Shown: positions 1 to 8,317 of the stretch, in pieces
How positions within the stretch are numbered: the first letter of the stretch is position 1
Layout of the letters: every line of letters starts with the position of its first letter
Source of the DNA: Azospirillum cavernae
Lineage (GTDB): Bacteria > Pseudomonadota > Alphaproteobacteria > Azospirillales > Azospirillaceae
Direction: 5' to 3'
Length of the DNA stretch: 64,000 nt
Assembly: GCF_003590795.1 (NCBI RefSeq)
Contig: NZ_QYUL01000001.1
Location: 1,009,001-1,073,000 of the forward strand
Made by a program: the position numbers and the translations under genes
Notes under the pieces: generated by a model
The model's input: the letters and a program-made list of their open reading frames with translations, nothing else
Database searches by the model: none
What the model was told of the DNA's origin: nothing

Positions 1-1
1 C

Positions 2-106
2 GGCAACCATCACACGCTGATCGTGCATGAGATGGTGGTTCAGTTGATGCTGTCGCTGCTGGCCGGAAAGCGGGTGCGTCTGAAGCACGGCGCCCAGGAT
101 TACTGA
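2..106 (+). CDS. C-terminal end of an unidentified protein (partial)
   Basis: An open frame enters from the left edge and ends with TGA at 104-106, giving 34 residues that end in KHGAQDY. The stretch is hydrophobic and probably helical (residues such as MVVQLMLSLLAG). It converges on gcrA. I do not recognise the family from this fragment. The frame is uninterrupted and followed by a shared terminator, which favours a real gene end. Confidence 0.5.
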   Translation, partial: GNHHTLIVHEMVVQLMLSLLAGKRVRLKHGAQDY

Positions 107-131
107 CCGGCGGATTACTGACCGGCGCGCC

Positions 132-175
132 AGAAAAAAGAAAGCCCCGGCGCTCGACCGAGCGAAGGGGCTTTC
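132..175 (-). terminator. Rho-independent terminator of gcrA, possibly bidirectional
   Basis: A nine-base perfect stem (GAAAGCCCC at 140-148 with GGGGCTTTC at 167-175) is followed on the minus strand by a run of six T (complement of 133-138). It lies between the convergent upstream gene end and gcrA, so it can serve both, but the T-run fits the minus strand. Confidence 0.75.
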
Positions 176-208
176 GTCTGAATCCTGCGGTCGGGAGAGT
201 GTGCCGGA

Positions 209-583
209 TCAGGCGGCGCCGACGTTGCGCTCCCGCTCTTCCTCGCGCTTTTTGCTGCTGCCGGTGGGCTGGTAGGCCATCGCGGCGTGCTCGGCGCAAT
301 AGGGCAGACCGGCCAGGGACGGCTTGCCGCAGAAATGGAAATCCTGATGCTTGGGATCGCCGACCGGCCATTTGCACATGCGCTCGGTCAAAGCGAGGAT
401 GGTCGCCCCACGGGTCGGCTTCTTCTTGATCGGCGAGGGCCGACCGGACAAGCCCAGACGATGCGCCTTGCCAATCACCGCGTTGCGGCTGATGTCACCC
501 AGAGTGTCAGCGATTTCACTCGCGCTCAACCCCTGGGACCACAGATCCTTGAGCTGTTGAATACGCTCATCCGTCCAACTCAT
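209..583 (-). CDS. gcrA: GcrA cell cycle regulator
   Basis: 124-residue protein starting MSWTDERIQQLKDLW, the typical GcrA N-terminus. GcrA is an alphaproteobacterial transcription factor that binds sigma70-RNA polymerase and prefers CcrM-methylated GANTC promoters, driving S-phase and division genes. The N-terminal helix-turn-helix (residues about 1-45, with LSASEIADTLGDISRNAVIGK) and the C-terminal basic/cysteine region (KWPVGDPKHQDFHFCGKP, then LPYCAEHAAMAY) are both present. An upstream in-frame start at 628 would add 15 residues that are not GcrA-like; the ATG at 583 has a GGGAG about 11 bases upstream on the minus strand. The gene stands alone, with 167 bp of non-coding sequence before the anti-sigma gene. 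Confidence 0.95.
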   Translation of the reverse strand: MSWTDERIQQLKDLWSQGLSASEIADTLGDISRNAVIGKAHRLGLSGRPSPIKKKPTRGATILALTERMCKWPVGDPKHQDFHFCGKPSLAGLPYCAEHAAMAYQPTGSSKKREEERERNVGAA

Positions 584-750
584 CCCCGAGTACTCCCGAT
601 CCGGTGCCATTGCCAGCCTTTGGGTCACGGTCTGACGCCGTTTTCCATAAGCCGCAACATTTTGTGCCAGTCGGGGAGGAAGCTACCAGATGGACGGCGG
701 AAACGATAGAGGGTCGCGGCAACATTCCTGTGCATAAGTCGGCACTCTGG

Positions 751-1563
751 TCAGGAGTTCAGCGCGCCATAGACCTCCTCGGCGATTCCGGACAGGGTGG
801 CGCGGTCCAGATCGCCGGTGATCGCCAGGGCCAAACCGTTGTCCTGCCAGTACAAAGCCTGCAAACCGCCATCCTGGGCGAAGCGGAAGGCGGTTCCCGC
901 CGGGCTGGGGGTCGGGCGGATGTACAAGGTGATGCGACGCCCCGCCGCATCTTCGTACATATAGAGCGCCACCGGCCCGTCGGAATCCGCGAGCAGACGC
1001 CCGCCGATCAACTCATAGCCGCTTTTGGTCGCCTTGGGGCAACGCATGGTCCGGCCGATCCGTTTGGACAGCCAGGACACCAGATGCGCCTCCTGGTCCA
1101 CCCCGACCTCGATCGGGTGGCGGACCTCGACGGTGAAGACGCGGTGCGCCGCCACGGCGTCGGCGATGAAGGCGGCGGTCAGCGGGTCGGCCTGCCGCCC
1201 GCCGCCCGCCCGGTCCCGCGCCACCCAGCCGGTCGCCCCACCGGCGACGAACAGCAGCAGCGAGGCGGCCAGGGCCAGCCCCCAAACCCGCGCCCTCCCC
1301 GCCCAGCCCGCGCGGCCCGTCGCCACGGCGTCGCGCGCGGCAAACGGCGGTGTCAGGCGGTCCGGGAGCGGCTGGTCGATCAGCGGGCCAAAGCTGCGGG
1401 CCAGAAGCGCGCGTTGGGCGCGGTAGCGCTCGAAGCGCTGGGCGTCGTCGGGGTGGTCGGCCATGTGGCGTTCGACGGCGGCGCGGCGTTCGTCGGGCAA
1501 TTCGCCGTCGATCCAGGCGTGCAGGTCGGCCTCGGTCACGGGGTGGGTCTCGCCGGTCGTCAT
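751..1563 (-). CDS. Anti-sigma factor, single-pass membrane protein
   Basis: 270 residues. The N-terminal part (1-70, TEADLHAWIDGELPDERR) is the short helical anti-sigma domain common to ChrR/RsrA-like and Fec-type regulators, although I see no HxxxCxxC zinc motif. A transmembrane helix follows at about 94-115 (LALAASLLLFVAGGATGWVA), and the rest is a periplasmic domain. It starts at an ATG that overlaps the sigma gene stop (TGATG at 1561-1565) with a strong GAGGAGG ribosome site, which is classic sigma/anti-sigma translational coupling. By family logic it should hold the upstream ECF sigma factor inactive at the membrane until an envelope signal arrives. The signal cannot be told from the sequence. 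Confidence 0.85.
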   Translation of the reverse strand: MTTGETHPVTEADLHAWIDGELPDERRAAVERHMADHPDDAQRFERYRAQRALLARSFGPLIDQPLPDRLTPPFAARDAVATGRAGWAGRARVWGLALAASLLLFVAGGATGWVARDRAGGGRQADPLTAAFIADAVAAHRVFTVEVRHPIEVGVDQEAHLVSWLSKRIGRTMRCPKATKSGYELIGGRLLADSDGPVALYMYEDAAGRRITLYIRPTPSPAGTAFRFAQDGGLQALYWQDNGLALAITGDLDRATLSGIAEEVYGALNS

Positions 1564-2135
1564 CACTTGATCCTCCTCACCACCGCCTGCTCGGCCCCGC
1601 CATCCAGCAGGACCCGCAGACGCTCGCGCGCGCGGGCCAGACGCGACATCACCGTGCCGATGGGCAGTTCCAGCACCTCCGCCGCCTCGCGGTAGGACAG
1701 ACCTTCCATGCCGGTCAGCAGCAGCACGGCGCGGTGCTCCTCGGTCAATTGGCCAAAGGCGCGGACGAAGTCCCGCACCTCCGCCCGGTCGGTCGGCGGG
1801 GCGCTGAGCGCCAGATCGTCGGCCAGCTCCTCCACCGGCACCTCGGCCCCGCGCCGCCGCCGCCCGCGCAGGACGGAGATGTGGAGGTTGTGCAGAATCG
1901 ACATGAGCCAGCCGCCCAGCCGCGACGGGTCGCGCAGGGCGTGGCGGTTGGCCAGCGCCTTTTCCACGCAATCCTGAACCAGATCGTCGGCGTCGTAGCG
2001 GTTGCCGACCAGGGCGGTGGCGTAGCGGCGCAGGCGCGGCACATGGGCGGCGATGTCGTGGTCGGCGATGGCGGGGCCGGGCGTCATGGATGGGGCATCG
2101 GGCGCGGATCCAGCGGGAGTTGGTTCGTTGGTCAT
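1563..2135 (-). CDS. ECF-type RNA polymerase sigma factor
   Basis: 190 residues. Region 2 is at about 25-95 (YDADDLVQDCVEKALAN with the -10 recognition helix) and region 4 at about 125-180 (LSYREAAEVLELPIGTVMSR, the -35-binding helix-turn-helix). There is no region 1.1 or 3, as expected of an extracytoplasmic-function sigma factor. The first 25 residues are low-complexity and proline/alanine rich. The gene is coupled to its anti-sigma gene by a TGATG overlap and begins only 33 bp after the icd stop codon, on the same strand, so it may be read through from icd. I see no clear autoregulatory ECF promoter in the 33 bp gap; if one exists it lies inside icd. Confidence 0.93.
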   Translation of the reverse strand: MTNEPTPAGSAPDAPSMTPGPAIADHDIAAHVPRLRRYATALVGNRYDADDLVQDCVEKALANRHALRDPSRLGGWLMSILHNLHISVLRGRRRRGAEVPVEELADDLALSAPPTDRAEVRDFVRAFGQLTEEHRAVLLLTGMEGLSYREAAEVLELPIGTVMSRLARARERLRVLLDGGAEQAVVRRIK

Positions 2136-2168
2136 GACGCCGCAGCCCCCTCCCTTATTCCCTCCGGT

Positions 2169-3611
2169 CTATCCCGGAGTCGAAAATCCGGCCTTGCCGT
2201 CGAAATTGCTGAGATTTTCCGTCTGGGTGAAGTCGATTCCGGCCTCGGCCAAACGGCCCAGCAGCTCGACGATGGCGGCGTGCTTGACCGGCCCGCCCTG
2301 GGCCAGGAAGCGGCAGCGCCAGTGATCGGTGCAGAAGACGTCGAGATTGCCGTCCGGCCACACCCGTTGCGAACGGTTGGAGATGCTGACCAGGGTCAGG
2401 GCCTCGGTCGAGAGCGGCCCGACCAGCTCGGCCAGATCGTTCGGCACGCCGCCCGACCATTGCAGGAAGACGTCCACCCCGACCAGCTCCTTCACCGCGA
2501 TGTGGCGCGGCGACAGGCGGTTGGTGCGGTCATAGGCGGGGCGCGCGGTGGTGTAGCCCACCGTCGGCATGGTGACGGGCATTTGCCCCAACCGTTCGAC
2601 CACCGCGTCGGCGAAGGCGCGGGTGCCGACCCGCACCCGCCCGATGCCGCGCGCGAAGATGTCGGCGGTGTGGATTCCGTCCTCGATGGTTTTGAGCCAC
2701 GCGTTGTGGATGCGCCCGGCGATGTCGCCCTGCCCGATGTGGACCAGCATCATCACGGCGGCCATCAGCAGGCCCGACGGGTTGGCGGTCCCCTGCCCGG
2801 CGATCATCGGGGCCGATCCGTGGATCGCCTCGAACATGGCGCAGGTCTCGCCGATGTTGGCCGACCCGGCCAAGCCGACCGAGCCGGTGATCTGCGCGGC
2901 GATGTCCGACACGATGTCGCCGTACAGGTTCAAGGTGACGATGACGTCGAAGCGTTCGGGCTGGTCGGCCAGCCGCGCCGCGCCGATGTCGACGATCAGA
3001 TGGTCGGCCTTGATCTCCGGGTATTCGGCGGCGAGTTCGTAGAAGATCTTCAGGAACAGCCCGTCCGTCATCTTCATGACGTTGTCCTTGACGAAGGCCG
3101 TCACCTTTTGCCGGTGGTTGGAGCGGGCGTAGTCGAAGGCGTAGCGGACGATGCGCTCCGACCCCGGGCGCGAGATCAGCTTGACCGACTGGATCACCTC
3201 GTCGGTCTGGCGATGCTCGATCCCGGCGTAGAGGTCTTCCTCATTCTCGCGGATGATGACCACGTCCATGCGCGGGTGGCGCGTGCGGACATAGGGGTGA
3301 TAGGCCACGCAGGGCCGGACGTTGGCGAACAGCCCCAGCGTGGTCCGCGCCGTGACGTTCAGCGATTTGTTGCCGTAGCCCTGCGGCGTGGTGATCGGCC
3401 CCTTCAGAAAGACCCGCGTGCGGCGGATGGACCCCCACCCGGCGTGATCCAGCCCGCCCGCGTGGCCGCGCCGATACACGACCTCGCCCGCCGGAACCTC
3501 CTCCACCTTCAGACGAGCGCCCGCCGCGTTCATCACATAGAGCACCGCGTCCATGATCTCGGGGCCGATGCCGTCGCCGGGGGCGACCGTGATGGGTGTG
3601 ATGTCGCGCAT
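2169..3611 (-). CDS. icd: Isocitrate dehydrogenase (IMDH-like, alphaproteobacterial type)
   Basis: 480 residues beginning MRDITPITVAPGDGIGPEIM. It oxidatively decarboxylates isocitrate to 2-oxoglutarate in the TCA cycle. The beta-decarboxylating dehydrogenase hallmarks are visible: the PGDGIGPE cofactor loop, ENEEDLYAGIEH with the substrate loop, and the metal-binding segment NLYGDIVSDIAAQITGSVGL. The length and the roughly 140-residue C-terminal extension (from about 340) match the Thermus/Rickettsia/Rhodospirillales type rather than the monomeric or E. coli types. The frame continues upstream to 3785, but that extension overlaps the neighbouring restriction gene and is not icd-like, so the ATG at 3611 is preferred. 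The ECF sigma gene follows directly. Confidence 0.9.
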   Translation of the reverse strand: MRDITPITVAPGDGIGPEIMDAVLYVMNAAGARLKVEEVPAGEVVYRRGHAGGLDHAGWGSIRRTRVFLKGPITTPQGYGNKSLNVTARTTLGLFANVRPCVAYHPYVRTRHPRMDVVIIRENEEDLYAGIEHRQTDEVIQSVKLISRPGSERIVRYAFDYARSNHRQKVTAFVKDNVMKMTDGLFLKIFYELAAEYPEIKADHLIVDIGAARLADQPERFDVIVTLNLYGDIVSDIAAQITGSVGLAGSANIGETCAMFEAIHGSAPMIAGQGTANPSGLLMAAVMMLVHIGQGDIAGRIHNAWLKTIEDGIHTADIFARGIGRVRVGTRAFADAVVERLGQMPVTMPTVGYTTARPAYDRTNRLSPRHIAVKELVGVDVFLQWSGGVPNDLAELVGPLSTEALTLVSISNRSQRVWPDGNLDVFCTDHWRCRFLAQGGPVKHAAIVELLGRLAEAGIDFTQTENLSNFDGKAGFSTPG

Positions 3612-3753
3612 GCACTCACTCCGAAGGAACGCGCGACCGTAGACGCAAAAGGGGGTGATTTTCAATGGTGGCCGGAGTCGCACGGGGGCGCCTTGGACGA
3701 AGATCGTCCCTCTTTCGGCTGGAATGACGCCGCTGCCTTCAACGCTCCAGACG

Positions 3754-4698
3754 CTAGCTGTATGGCCCAAGAAATCTCTGACCATTGAAGTGAATCAGAT
3801 GGGACGGAGCATCGGCGCACCACACCTCGGTTTCCCAAGCAATGTCGGCCAGATAACGGCTCATTACAGCCCGGCTTGGAAAGGCCGTTACATAGACCAG
3901 TCCAGATGTTGAACTGCCGAACAGACGAGTCAGTTCGCCATGCCGCTTGCCATCGACCGGCCCATGGCTGGTGACGCTTTCAACCAGCAACAGCCATCCC
4001 CGATCAAGGTAATGCAACACGACGTCCGGCATCTTGCCATGATTGTCGATACGGACACCAAGACGAGCCAAACTCTCTTCGTCGAAATAGCCCATTTTAT
4101 CGCCGGTATCCCCGGCGTAGATCAACATGCTGCCCGGCGCAAAACGAGGTGCAAAATCTTCAATGATCGCCTTAATCAACAGCGAATGATCGCCGGGAGA
4201 TAGCGTGATCGCTTGGCCTGGGGCTATCTGCACCGGAACCATCGCCTGCTGACGTTCTTGAGCGTAACGCGCGGCCAAACTGTCGCGCTGCGCTAAATAA
4301 ACCTGCAAAGCTGCTTGCCAACCCACCGTGCCGAAGGTTTGGACAAGCGCCAGAGCCTCCGAAGCAATCTGATAGACCGCCTTGGGGCTGTTGACAGGTC
4401 GATCCAGCTTGTCTGGATTGTATCGTGCGAGGCCGGCATCAACGAATTGGTGTATGGTTTGCCGCCGGAAGGTCTCGCGCGTGTTGGGGGCGTAGTCCTT
4501 GCCATAGTGATCGCGGGCAAAATCCATCATCGGCGTAATGCCAATCAGCGGGTTCTCAGCCTCTGGCCATCCCTTGCTCGCCGTCAATCCGATGATCGCC
4601 AAGAGGCACAGAGCGGACCGTTCGTTACGTTGCGCGCGTGGAAAGTCCAGCTCCGTCAGAATCTGGAGCGCGTCCTCGATGTTGTGATGCTCAGCCAT
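3754..4698 (-). CDS. Type II restriction endonuclease, BsuBI/PstI family
   Basis: 314 residues resembling the BsuBI/PstI restriction endonucleases, which cut CTGCAG. The N-terminal 150 residues are a helical DNA-binding part; the nuclease core is in the C-terminal half, where KMPDVVLHYLDRGWLLLVES supplies a PD...ExS-type acidic cluster expected for this PD-(D/E)xK branch, followed by a conserved SHGPVDGKRHGEL-type stretch. The start ATG (4698) directly abuts the TAA of the methyltransferase (4699-4701) with no gap, so methylase and nuclease form one transcript with the methylase first, which protects the host. GC content is visibly lower than in flanking genes, suggesting acquisition. Target specificity is inferred from family only. 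Confidence 0.88.
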   Translation of the reverse strand: MAEHHNIEDALQILTELDFPRAQRNERSALCLLAIIGLTASKGWPEAENPLIGITPMMDFARDHYGKDYAPNTRETFRRQTIHQFVDAGLARYNPDKLDRPVNSPKAVYQIASEALALVQTFGTVGWQAALQVYLAQRDSLAARYAQERQQAMVPVQIAPGQAITLSPGDHSLLIKAIIEDFAPRFAPGSMLIYAGDTGDKMGYFDEESLARLGVRIDNHGKMPDVVLHYLDRGWLLLVESVTSHGPVDGKRHGELTRLFGSSTSGLVYVTAFPSRAVMSRYLADIAWETEVWCADAPSHLIHFNGQRFLGPYS

Positions 4699-6210
4699 TT
4701 ACGTCCTGTTCGCTCCAATGATCAGGCGCGTGATCGCGGCGTCGATCTCAGCCTGCGTGACGACACCCATTTTCATAGACCATGCCCCCAAAGCCAGAAG
4801 CGCCTTCTGGTTCGGATAGGGCAACACGCGCAGGTCCGTGGCATTGACCTGGGTATGTCCTGAAAAGCGGCGCAAATGGTCATCAACCGCCGTTGAGTTG
4901 AGATAGACGGCCAACCCATGCGCCAGTGCAGGAGACAAGCCCGCCTTATCCTTGCGGGTGCCGCTGTAAAACACATTGAGGTGGTTTTCAAATCCGATCA
5001 GCGCGCAATCCTGCAAACGGGTCGCATCGATCACCGTCGCCACGACTCGCCGTTTTTCTTCCTTTGATGAAAAGCGCTTGGTGACGGCGTAGGTCCCCAT
5101 CGGCAGCAACCATTTTTGGCTGTCGGCATCAACCATGATGGCGTTGGGTTTCTTGCCTCCATCCAAAGGCCAGACGACCGCCCCAGTGGTTAGATGATTG
5201 GCGTACAGCAAGGGAACAGCGCCATGCTCTGGCATGGCCCTCAGGCTGGCTTTAAGGCGGAAGTCCACAACCGGGCCAGTGCAAACGCCAACACGAAAAT
5301 CCTCAAGCGAACACGGAAAGGCTGCGGAATCAGCGTCGAGTTCTGATACTGCGTGAAGCGTCGGAATGTGAACAAAGCGTTGATCGTCGCCAGGCTGCAC
5401 AACGCGGCTGAACGGATGACAATAAGTCCGAATGTCAGTGAATTGGTCGTCGGACGAGACGCTGATGGCGACGTCCCCCTGTTGACCATTCTTGACCAGC
5501 CGAACAATGATCGTTTCTTGCAAAACACCATCATCTTTGAACGCCCTGTTTCGGCTTTCAAACACATGAATATGAGTCAACGCGGCACGGGCGAACAGGA
5601 ACTCACGAAAAGGTCGATAATAAGGACCATTGCACCAACTGCGCGGAATGATCGCCACCACCTCGCCGCCCGGCTGCACCCTCGTCAAAGCAAGAGCGAC
5701 AAATCCACTGTAAAGATTGACAGCCTCGATTCCAACCTGACGCAACAACAGCCTTTCCCCGCCGGTCGCACTGATTTTTTTGTATGGCGGATTCAGGATC
5801 GCATGAGTGAAATCACAGCCCCGATCATGTTTAAGATCTACGACCGCACGTTCGACAAAGTCACCGCCAATGATGCGATAGCTCAAATCGCAACTCTCAT
5901 GATAGCCCGCCAACACCTGATTAAGGTGGGTGTGTAGAACCGTGTCCACTTCATACGCGTCAACGATGACGGTCTCAAAGCTCAGGGATCCCTCGGCGCA
6001 GCGGTTAAGAAAAGCGCTGGCGAGCGAACCAATGCCTGCACCGGGATCAAGAAGGCGGCAAACTCCGCCACGCTTGGCGTCAAACAGACCAGCCATGAAG
6101 CGAGCCGTGCTCAAGGGCGTCATGAACTGTCCAAGCCGTGATTTGTGCGCCCGGCTGGACGTTGCGCTCACCTCTAGTCGCAACTGATCAATAGATTGAA
6201 TATGATTCAT
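4699..6210 (-). CDS. DNA N6-adenine methyltransferase of the BsuBI/PstI-like R-M system
   Basis: 503 residues, a class I SAM-dependent DNA methyltransferase. The SAM-binding motif is at about 57-65 (LLDPGAGIGSLASAF) and the catalytic motif IV is NPPYKK at about 139-144, the N6-adenine signature in the motif order I-IV typical of gamma-class enzymes. The C-terminal 250 residues form the target-recognition part. The N-terminus (SRAHKSRLGQFMTPLSTARFMAGLF) is characteristic of this family. It is upstream of and contiguous with the cognate nuclease, and would modify the inner adenine of the shared target (CTGCAG if the family assignment holds). GC content is below that of the surrounding chromosome. 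Confidence 0.9.
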   Translation of the reverse strand: MNHIQSIDQLRLEVSATSSRAHKSRLGQFMTPLSTARFMAGLFDAKRGGVCRLLDPGAGIGSLASAFLNRCAEGSLSFETVIVDAYEVDTVLHTHLNQVLAGYHESCDLSYRIIGGDFVERAVVDLKHDRGCDFTHAILNPPYKKISATGGERLLLRQVGIEAVNLYSGFVALALTRVQPGGEVVAIIPRSWCNGPYYRPFREFLFARAALTHIHVFESRNRAFKDDGVLQETIIVRLVKNGQQGDVAISVSSDDQFTDIRTYCHPFSRVVQPGDDQRFVHIPTLHAVSELDADSAAFPCSLEDFRVGVCTGPVVDFRLKASLRAMPEHGAVPLLYANHLTTGAVVWPLDGGKKPNAIMVDADSQKWLLPMGTYAVTKRFSSKEEKRRVVATVIDATRLQDCALIGFENHLNVFYSGTRKDKAGLSPALAHGLAVYLNSTAVDDHLRRFSGHTQVNATDLRVLPYPNQKALLALGAWSMKMGVVTQAEIDAAITRLIIGANRT

Positions 6211-6243
6211 TGAAATCTCCGACCACGCCCAACCCGCACTCTA

Positions 6244-6346
6244 GAGCAGATCGCGTTAAATCGGGATCGATTCGACGCGTGAATCTGCTCGATAAATCAA
6301 AGCTTAGAACGCCGTGCTGTTTCATATTTTAGGCACGGCGCTCTAA
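6244..6346. repeat. Two adjacent intergenic palindromes upstream of the methyltransferase gene
   Basis: The first palindrome (6244-6290) has arms GAGCAGATCGCGT and ACGCGTGAATCTGCTC, pairing except for a three-base bulge, with a further inner AATC/GATT pair. The second (6304-6346) has 14-base arms starting TTAGAACGCCGTGC and ending GCACGGCGCTCTAA with one mismatch. They fill the gap between the R-M system and the VWA gene. Such AGAGCAGAT...ATCTGCTC palindromes resemble dispersed extragenic repeats of Rhodospirillales and Rhizobiales genomes (from memory). The second could also act as a terminator. Confidence 0.6.
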
Positions 6347-6358
6347 ACCAAAACACAC

Positions 6359-7552
6359 TCACCGCAGCAGCTCCCGCATCGCGCCGTCCAGCCCCTCCAG
6401 CGTCAGGGGGAACATGCGGTTGTTCATCAGGCGTTGCAGGATGCGGGTGCTTTCCGAATAGTCCCAATAGTGGCGCGGGGTCGGGTTCAGCCACACCGCC
6501 TTGCTGTAGACCGACAGCAGGCGCTGCATCCACACCTGCCCGGCCTCCTCGTTCCAATGCTCGACGCTGCCGCCGGGATAGACGAGTTCATAGGGGGACA
6601 TGGCGGCGTCGCCGACGAAGACCAGCTTGTAATCCGCCGGGTAGGTGTGCAGGACGTCGAAGGTCGGGGTGCGTTCCACATGGCGGCGGGCGTTGTCGCG
6701 CCAGACGCCTTCATAGACGCAGTTGTGGAAATAGAAATGCTCCAGATGCTTGAACTCGCCGCGCGCGGCGGAGAACAGCTCCTCGACCAAGCGGATGTGG
6801 TCGTCCATGGAGCCGCCGATGTCCAGAAACAGCAGGACTTTCACCGAATTGTGCCGCTCCGCCACCATTTTCAGGTCGAGCCAACCGGCGTTGGCGGCGG
6901 TGGCGCGGATGGTGCCGGGCAAATCCAACTCGCTGGCCGCGCCGGTGCGGGCGAATTTGCGCAGGCGGCGCAGGGCGACCTTGATGTTGCGGGTGCCGAT
7001 CTCCACCCCATCGTCGAGGTTTTTGAACGCGCGCTTGTCCCACACCTTGACCGCGCGGCGGTGGCGGCTGTCGCGCTGGCCGATCCGCACGCCCTCCGGG
7101 TTGTAGCCATAGGCGCCGAAGGGGGAGGTTCCGGCGGTGCCGATCCATTTGGAGCCGCCCTGGTGCCGCTCCTTCTGCTCGGCCAGCCGTTGGGCCAGCG
7201 TTTCCATCAGCGTGTCCCAGCCGCCCAGCGCCTGGACCTGCGCCTTTTCCTCGTCGGTCAGGAAGCGTTCGGCCAGCTTGCGCAGCCAGTCTTCGGGGAT
7301 GTCGGCGACGGGGACCGCGTCGGCGCCGTCCGCCGCCGCGTCGGCCAGCCCGTGGAAGGTCGCGCCGAACACGCGGTCGAAACGGTCCAGATTGCGCTCG
7401 TCCTTCACCAAACAGGCCCGGCTGAGGTAATAGAACTCTTCGACGCGGAAGGACGCGACGCCGCGCTTCATGGCCTCCATGAGCGTCAGGTACTCCGTCA
7501 ACGACGCCGGCACGCCGGCCTTGCGCAGATCGAAGAAGAAACGGGTGAACAT
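6359..7552 (-). CDS. VWA domain-containing CoxE-like protein
   Basis: 397 residues beginning MFTRFFFDLRKAGVPASLTEYL, which is the usual N-terminus of CoxE-type VWA proteins. The C-terminal half holds a von Willebrand A fold with the metal-ion-dependent adhesion motif in the variant form DIGGSMDD (about residue 250) after KVLLFL. In this family VWA proteins normally partner a MoxR AAA+ ATPase to insert metals or remodel complexes; no MoxR gene is in the immediate neighbourhood, so the partner is unknown here. The frame could start at 7612, but that would overlap the divergent HD gene; 7552 leaves a 58 bp divergent promoter region. Confidence 0.85.
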   Translation of the reverse strand: MFTRFFFDLRKAGVPASLTEYLTLMEAMKRGVASFRVEEFYYLSRACLVKDERNLDRFDRVFGATFHGLADAAADGADAVPVADIPEDWLRKLAERFLTDEEKAQVQALGGWDTLMETLAQRLAEQKERHQGGSKWIGTAGTSPFGAYGYNPEGVRIGQRDSRHRRAVKVWDKRAFKNLDDGVEIGTRNIKVALRRLRKFARTGAASELDLPGTIRATAANAGWLDLKMVAERHNSVKVLLFLDIGGSMDDHIRLVEELFSAARGEFKHLEHFYFHNCVYEGVWRDNARRHVERTPTFDVLHTYPADYKLVFVGDAAMSPYELVYPGGSVEHWNEEAGQVWMQRLLSVYSKAVWLNPTPRHYWDYSESTRILQRLMNNRMFPLTLEGLDGAMRELLR

Positions 7553-7610
7553 CGGCGGTCCTTCGCGCGGGGCAACGGGCGAAGCGTAGCGCCGAAACGG
7601 AAAGAACGCC

Positions 7611-8186
7611 ATGAGCCTGCATCAGCCCCAACAGGGCGCTCCCCTGTTGGATTTCGCCCGCGCCCTGGATTTCGCGGCGCACAAGCACATCGACCAGCGC
7701 CGCAAGGGCGTGCGCGCCGAACCCTACGTCAACCATCTGTCCGAAGTGGCCCTGCTGGTCGCCGAGGCGACGGAGGGCAAGGATTCCGTGTCGGTCATCG
7801 CCGCCCTGCTGCACGACACGCTGGAGGACACCGACGCCAGCTATGAGGAGATCGAGCGGCTGTTCGGCGAGGAGGTGGTGCGCGTGGTCGCCGAAACCAC
7901 CGACGACAAGCGCATGTCGAAGGCCGAACGCAAACAGCACCAGATCGACGCCGCGCCCACCGCGTCCAACCGGGCCAAGCTGGTGAAGCTGGCCGACAAG
8001 GTGTCGAACCTGCGCTCCATGGCCGCCAGCCCGCCCGCCGATTGGCCGCTGTCGCGCAAGATCGAGTATTTTGAATGGGCCTTCGCCGTGGTGAAGGGGC
8101 TGCGCGGCGTCAACCCCCGGCTGGAGACTCTGTTCGACCGCGCCTATCACGACGGTCTGGCCGAGCTGCGCGGCGAAGGGGTGTGA
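7611..8186 (+). CDS. HD-domain phosphohydrolase, MESH1/SpoT-hydrolase-like
   Basis: 191 residues, a stand-alone HD domain like the N-terminal (p)ppGpp hydrolase part of SpoT/Rel. Metal ligands are visible: H42 in PYVNHLSEVA, the HD pair at 68-69 in AALLHDTLEDT, and the later KLADKVSNLR aspartate (about 128). There is no synthetase, TGS or ACT domain. Small alarmone hydrolases of this type remove the pyrophosphate from (p)ppGpp; other nucleotide substrates are possible for this subgroup. It is divergent from the CoxE-like gene and upstream of ccoG with 131 bp between them. Confidence 0.8.
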   Translation: MSLHQPQQGAPLLDFARALDFAAHKHIDQRRKGVRAEPYVNHLSEVALLVAEATEGKDSVSVIAALLHDTLEDTDASYEEIERLFGEEVVRVVAETTDDKRMSKAERKQHQIDAAPTASNRAKLVKLADKVSNLRSMAASPPADWPLSRKIEYFEWAFAVVKGLRGVNPRLETLFDRAYHDGLAELRGEGV

Positions 8187-8317
8187 GGGCCGGGGGCTGG
8201 GGACGGGAGCGGGGGAATTTCGCAAGCGATTGACATCGCGCAATGCGGCTCCATCACGGAACGCTTATGGAGGAGGGACCACGCTGCTGATGAACGCCGT
8301 CATCGCGACGGTCGAGG

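Noticed and set aside
3612..3785. Extension of icd to an upstream start at 3785
   Set aside because: Overlaps the restriction gene end and does not resemble Icd; the family start is at 3611.
1350..3788. Very long open frame on the plus strand (over 800 codons) across sigma and icd genes
   Set aside because: Antisense shadow of GC-rich genes; low-complexity Arg/Gly/Ala-rich protein, no ribosome site, and the minus-strand genes have clear families.
8230..8243. FNR box upstream of ccoG
   Set aside because: TTGACATCGCGCAA matches the FNR consensus in only seven of ten positions; kept only as a weak note under ccoG.
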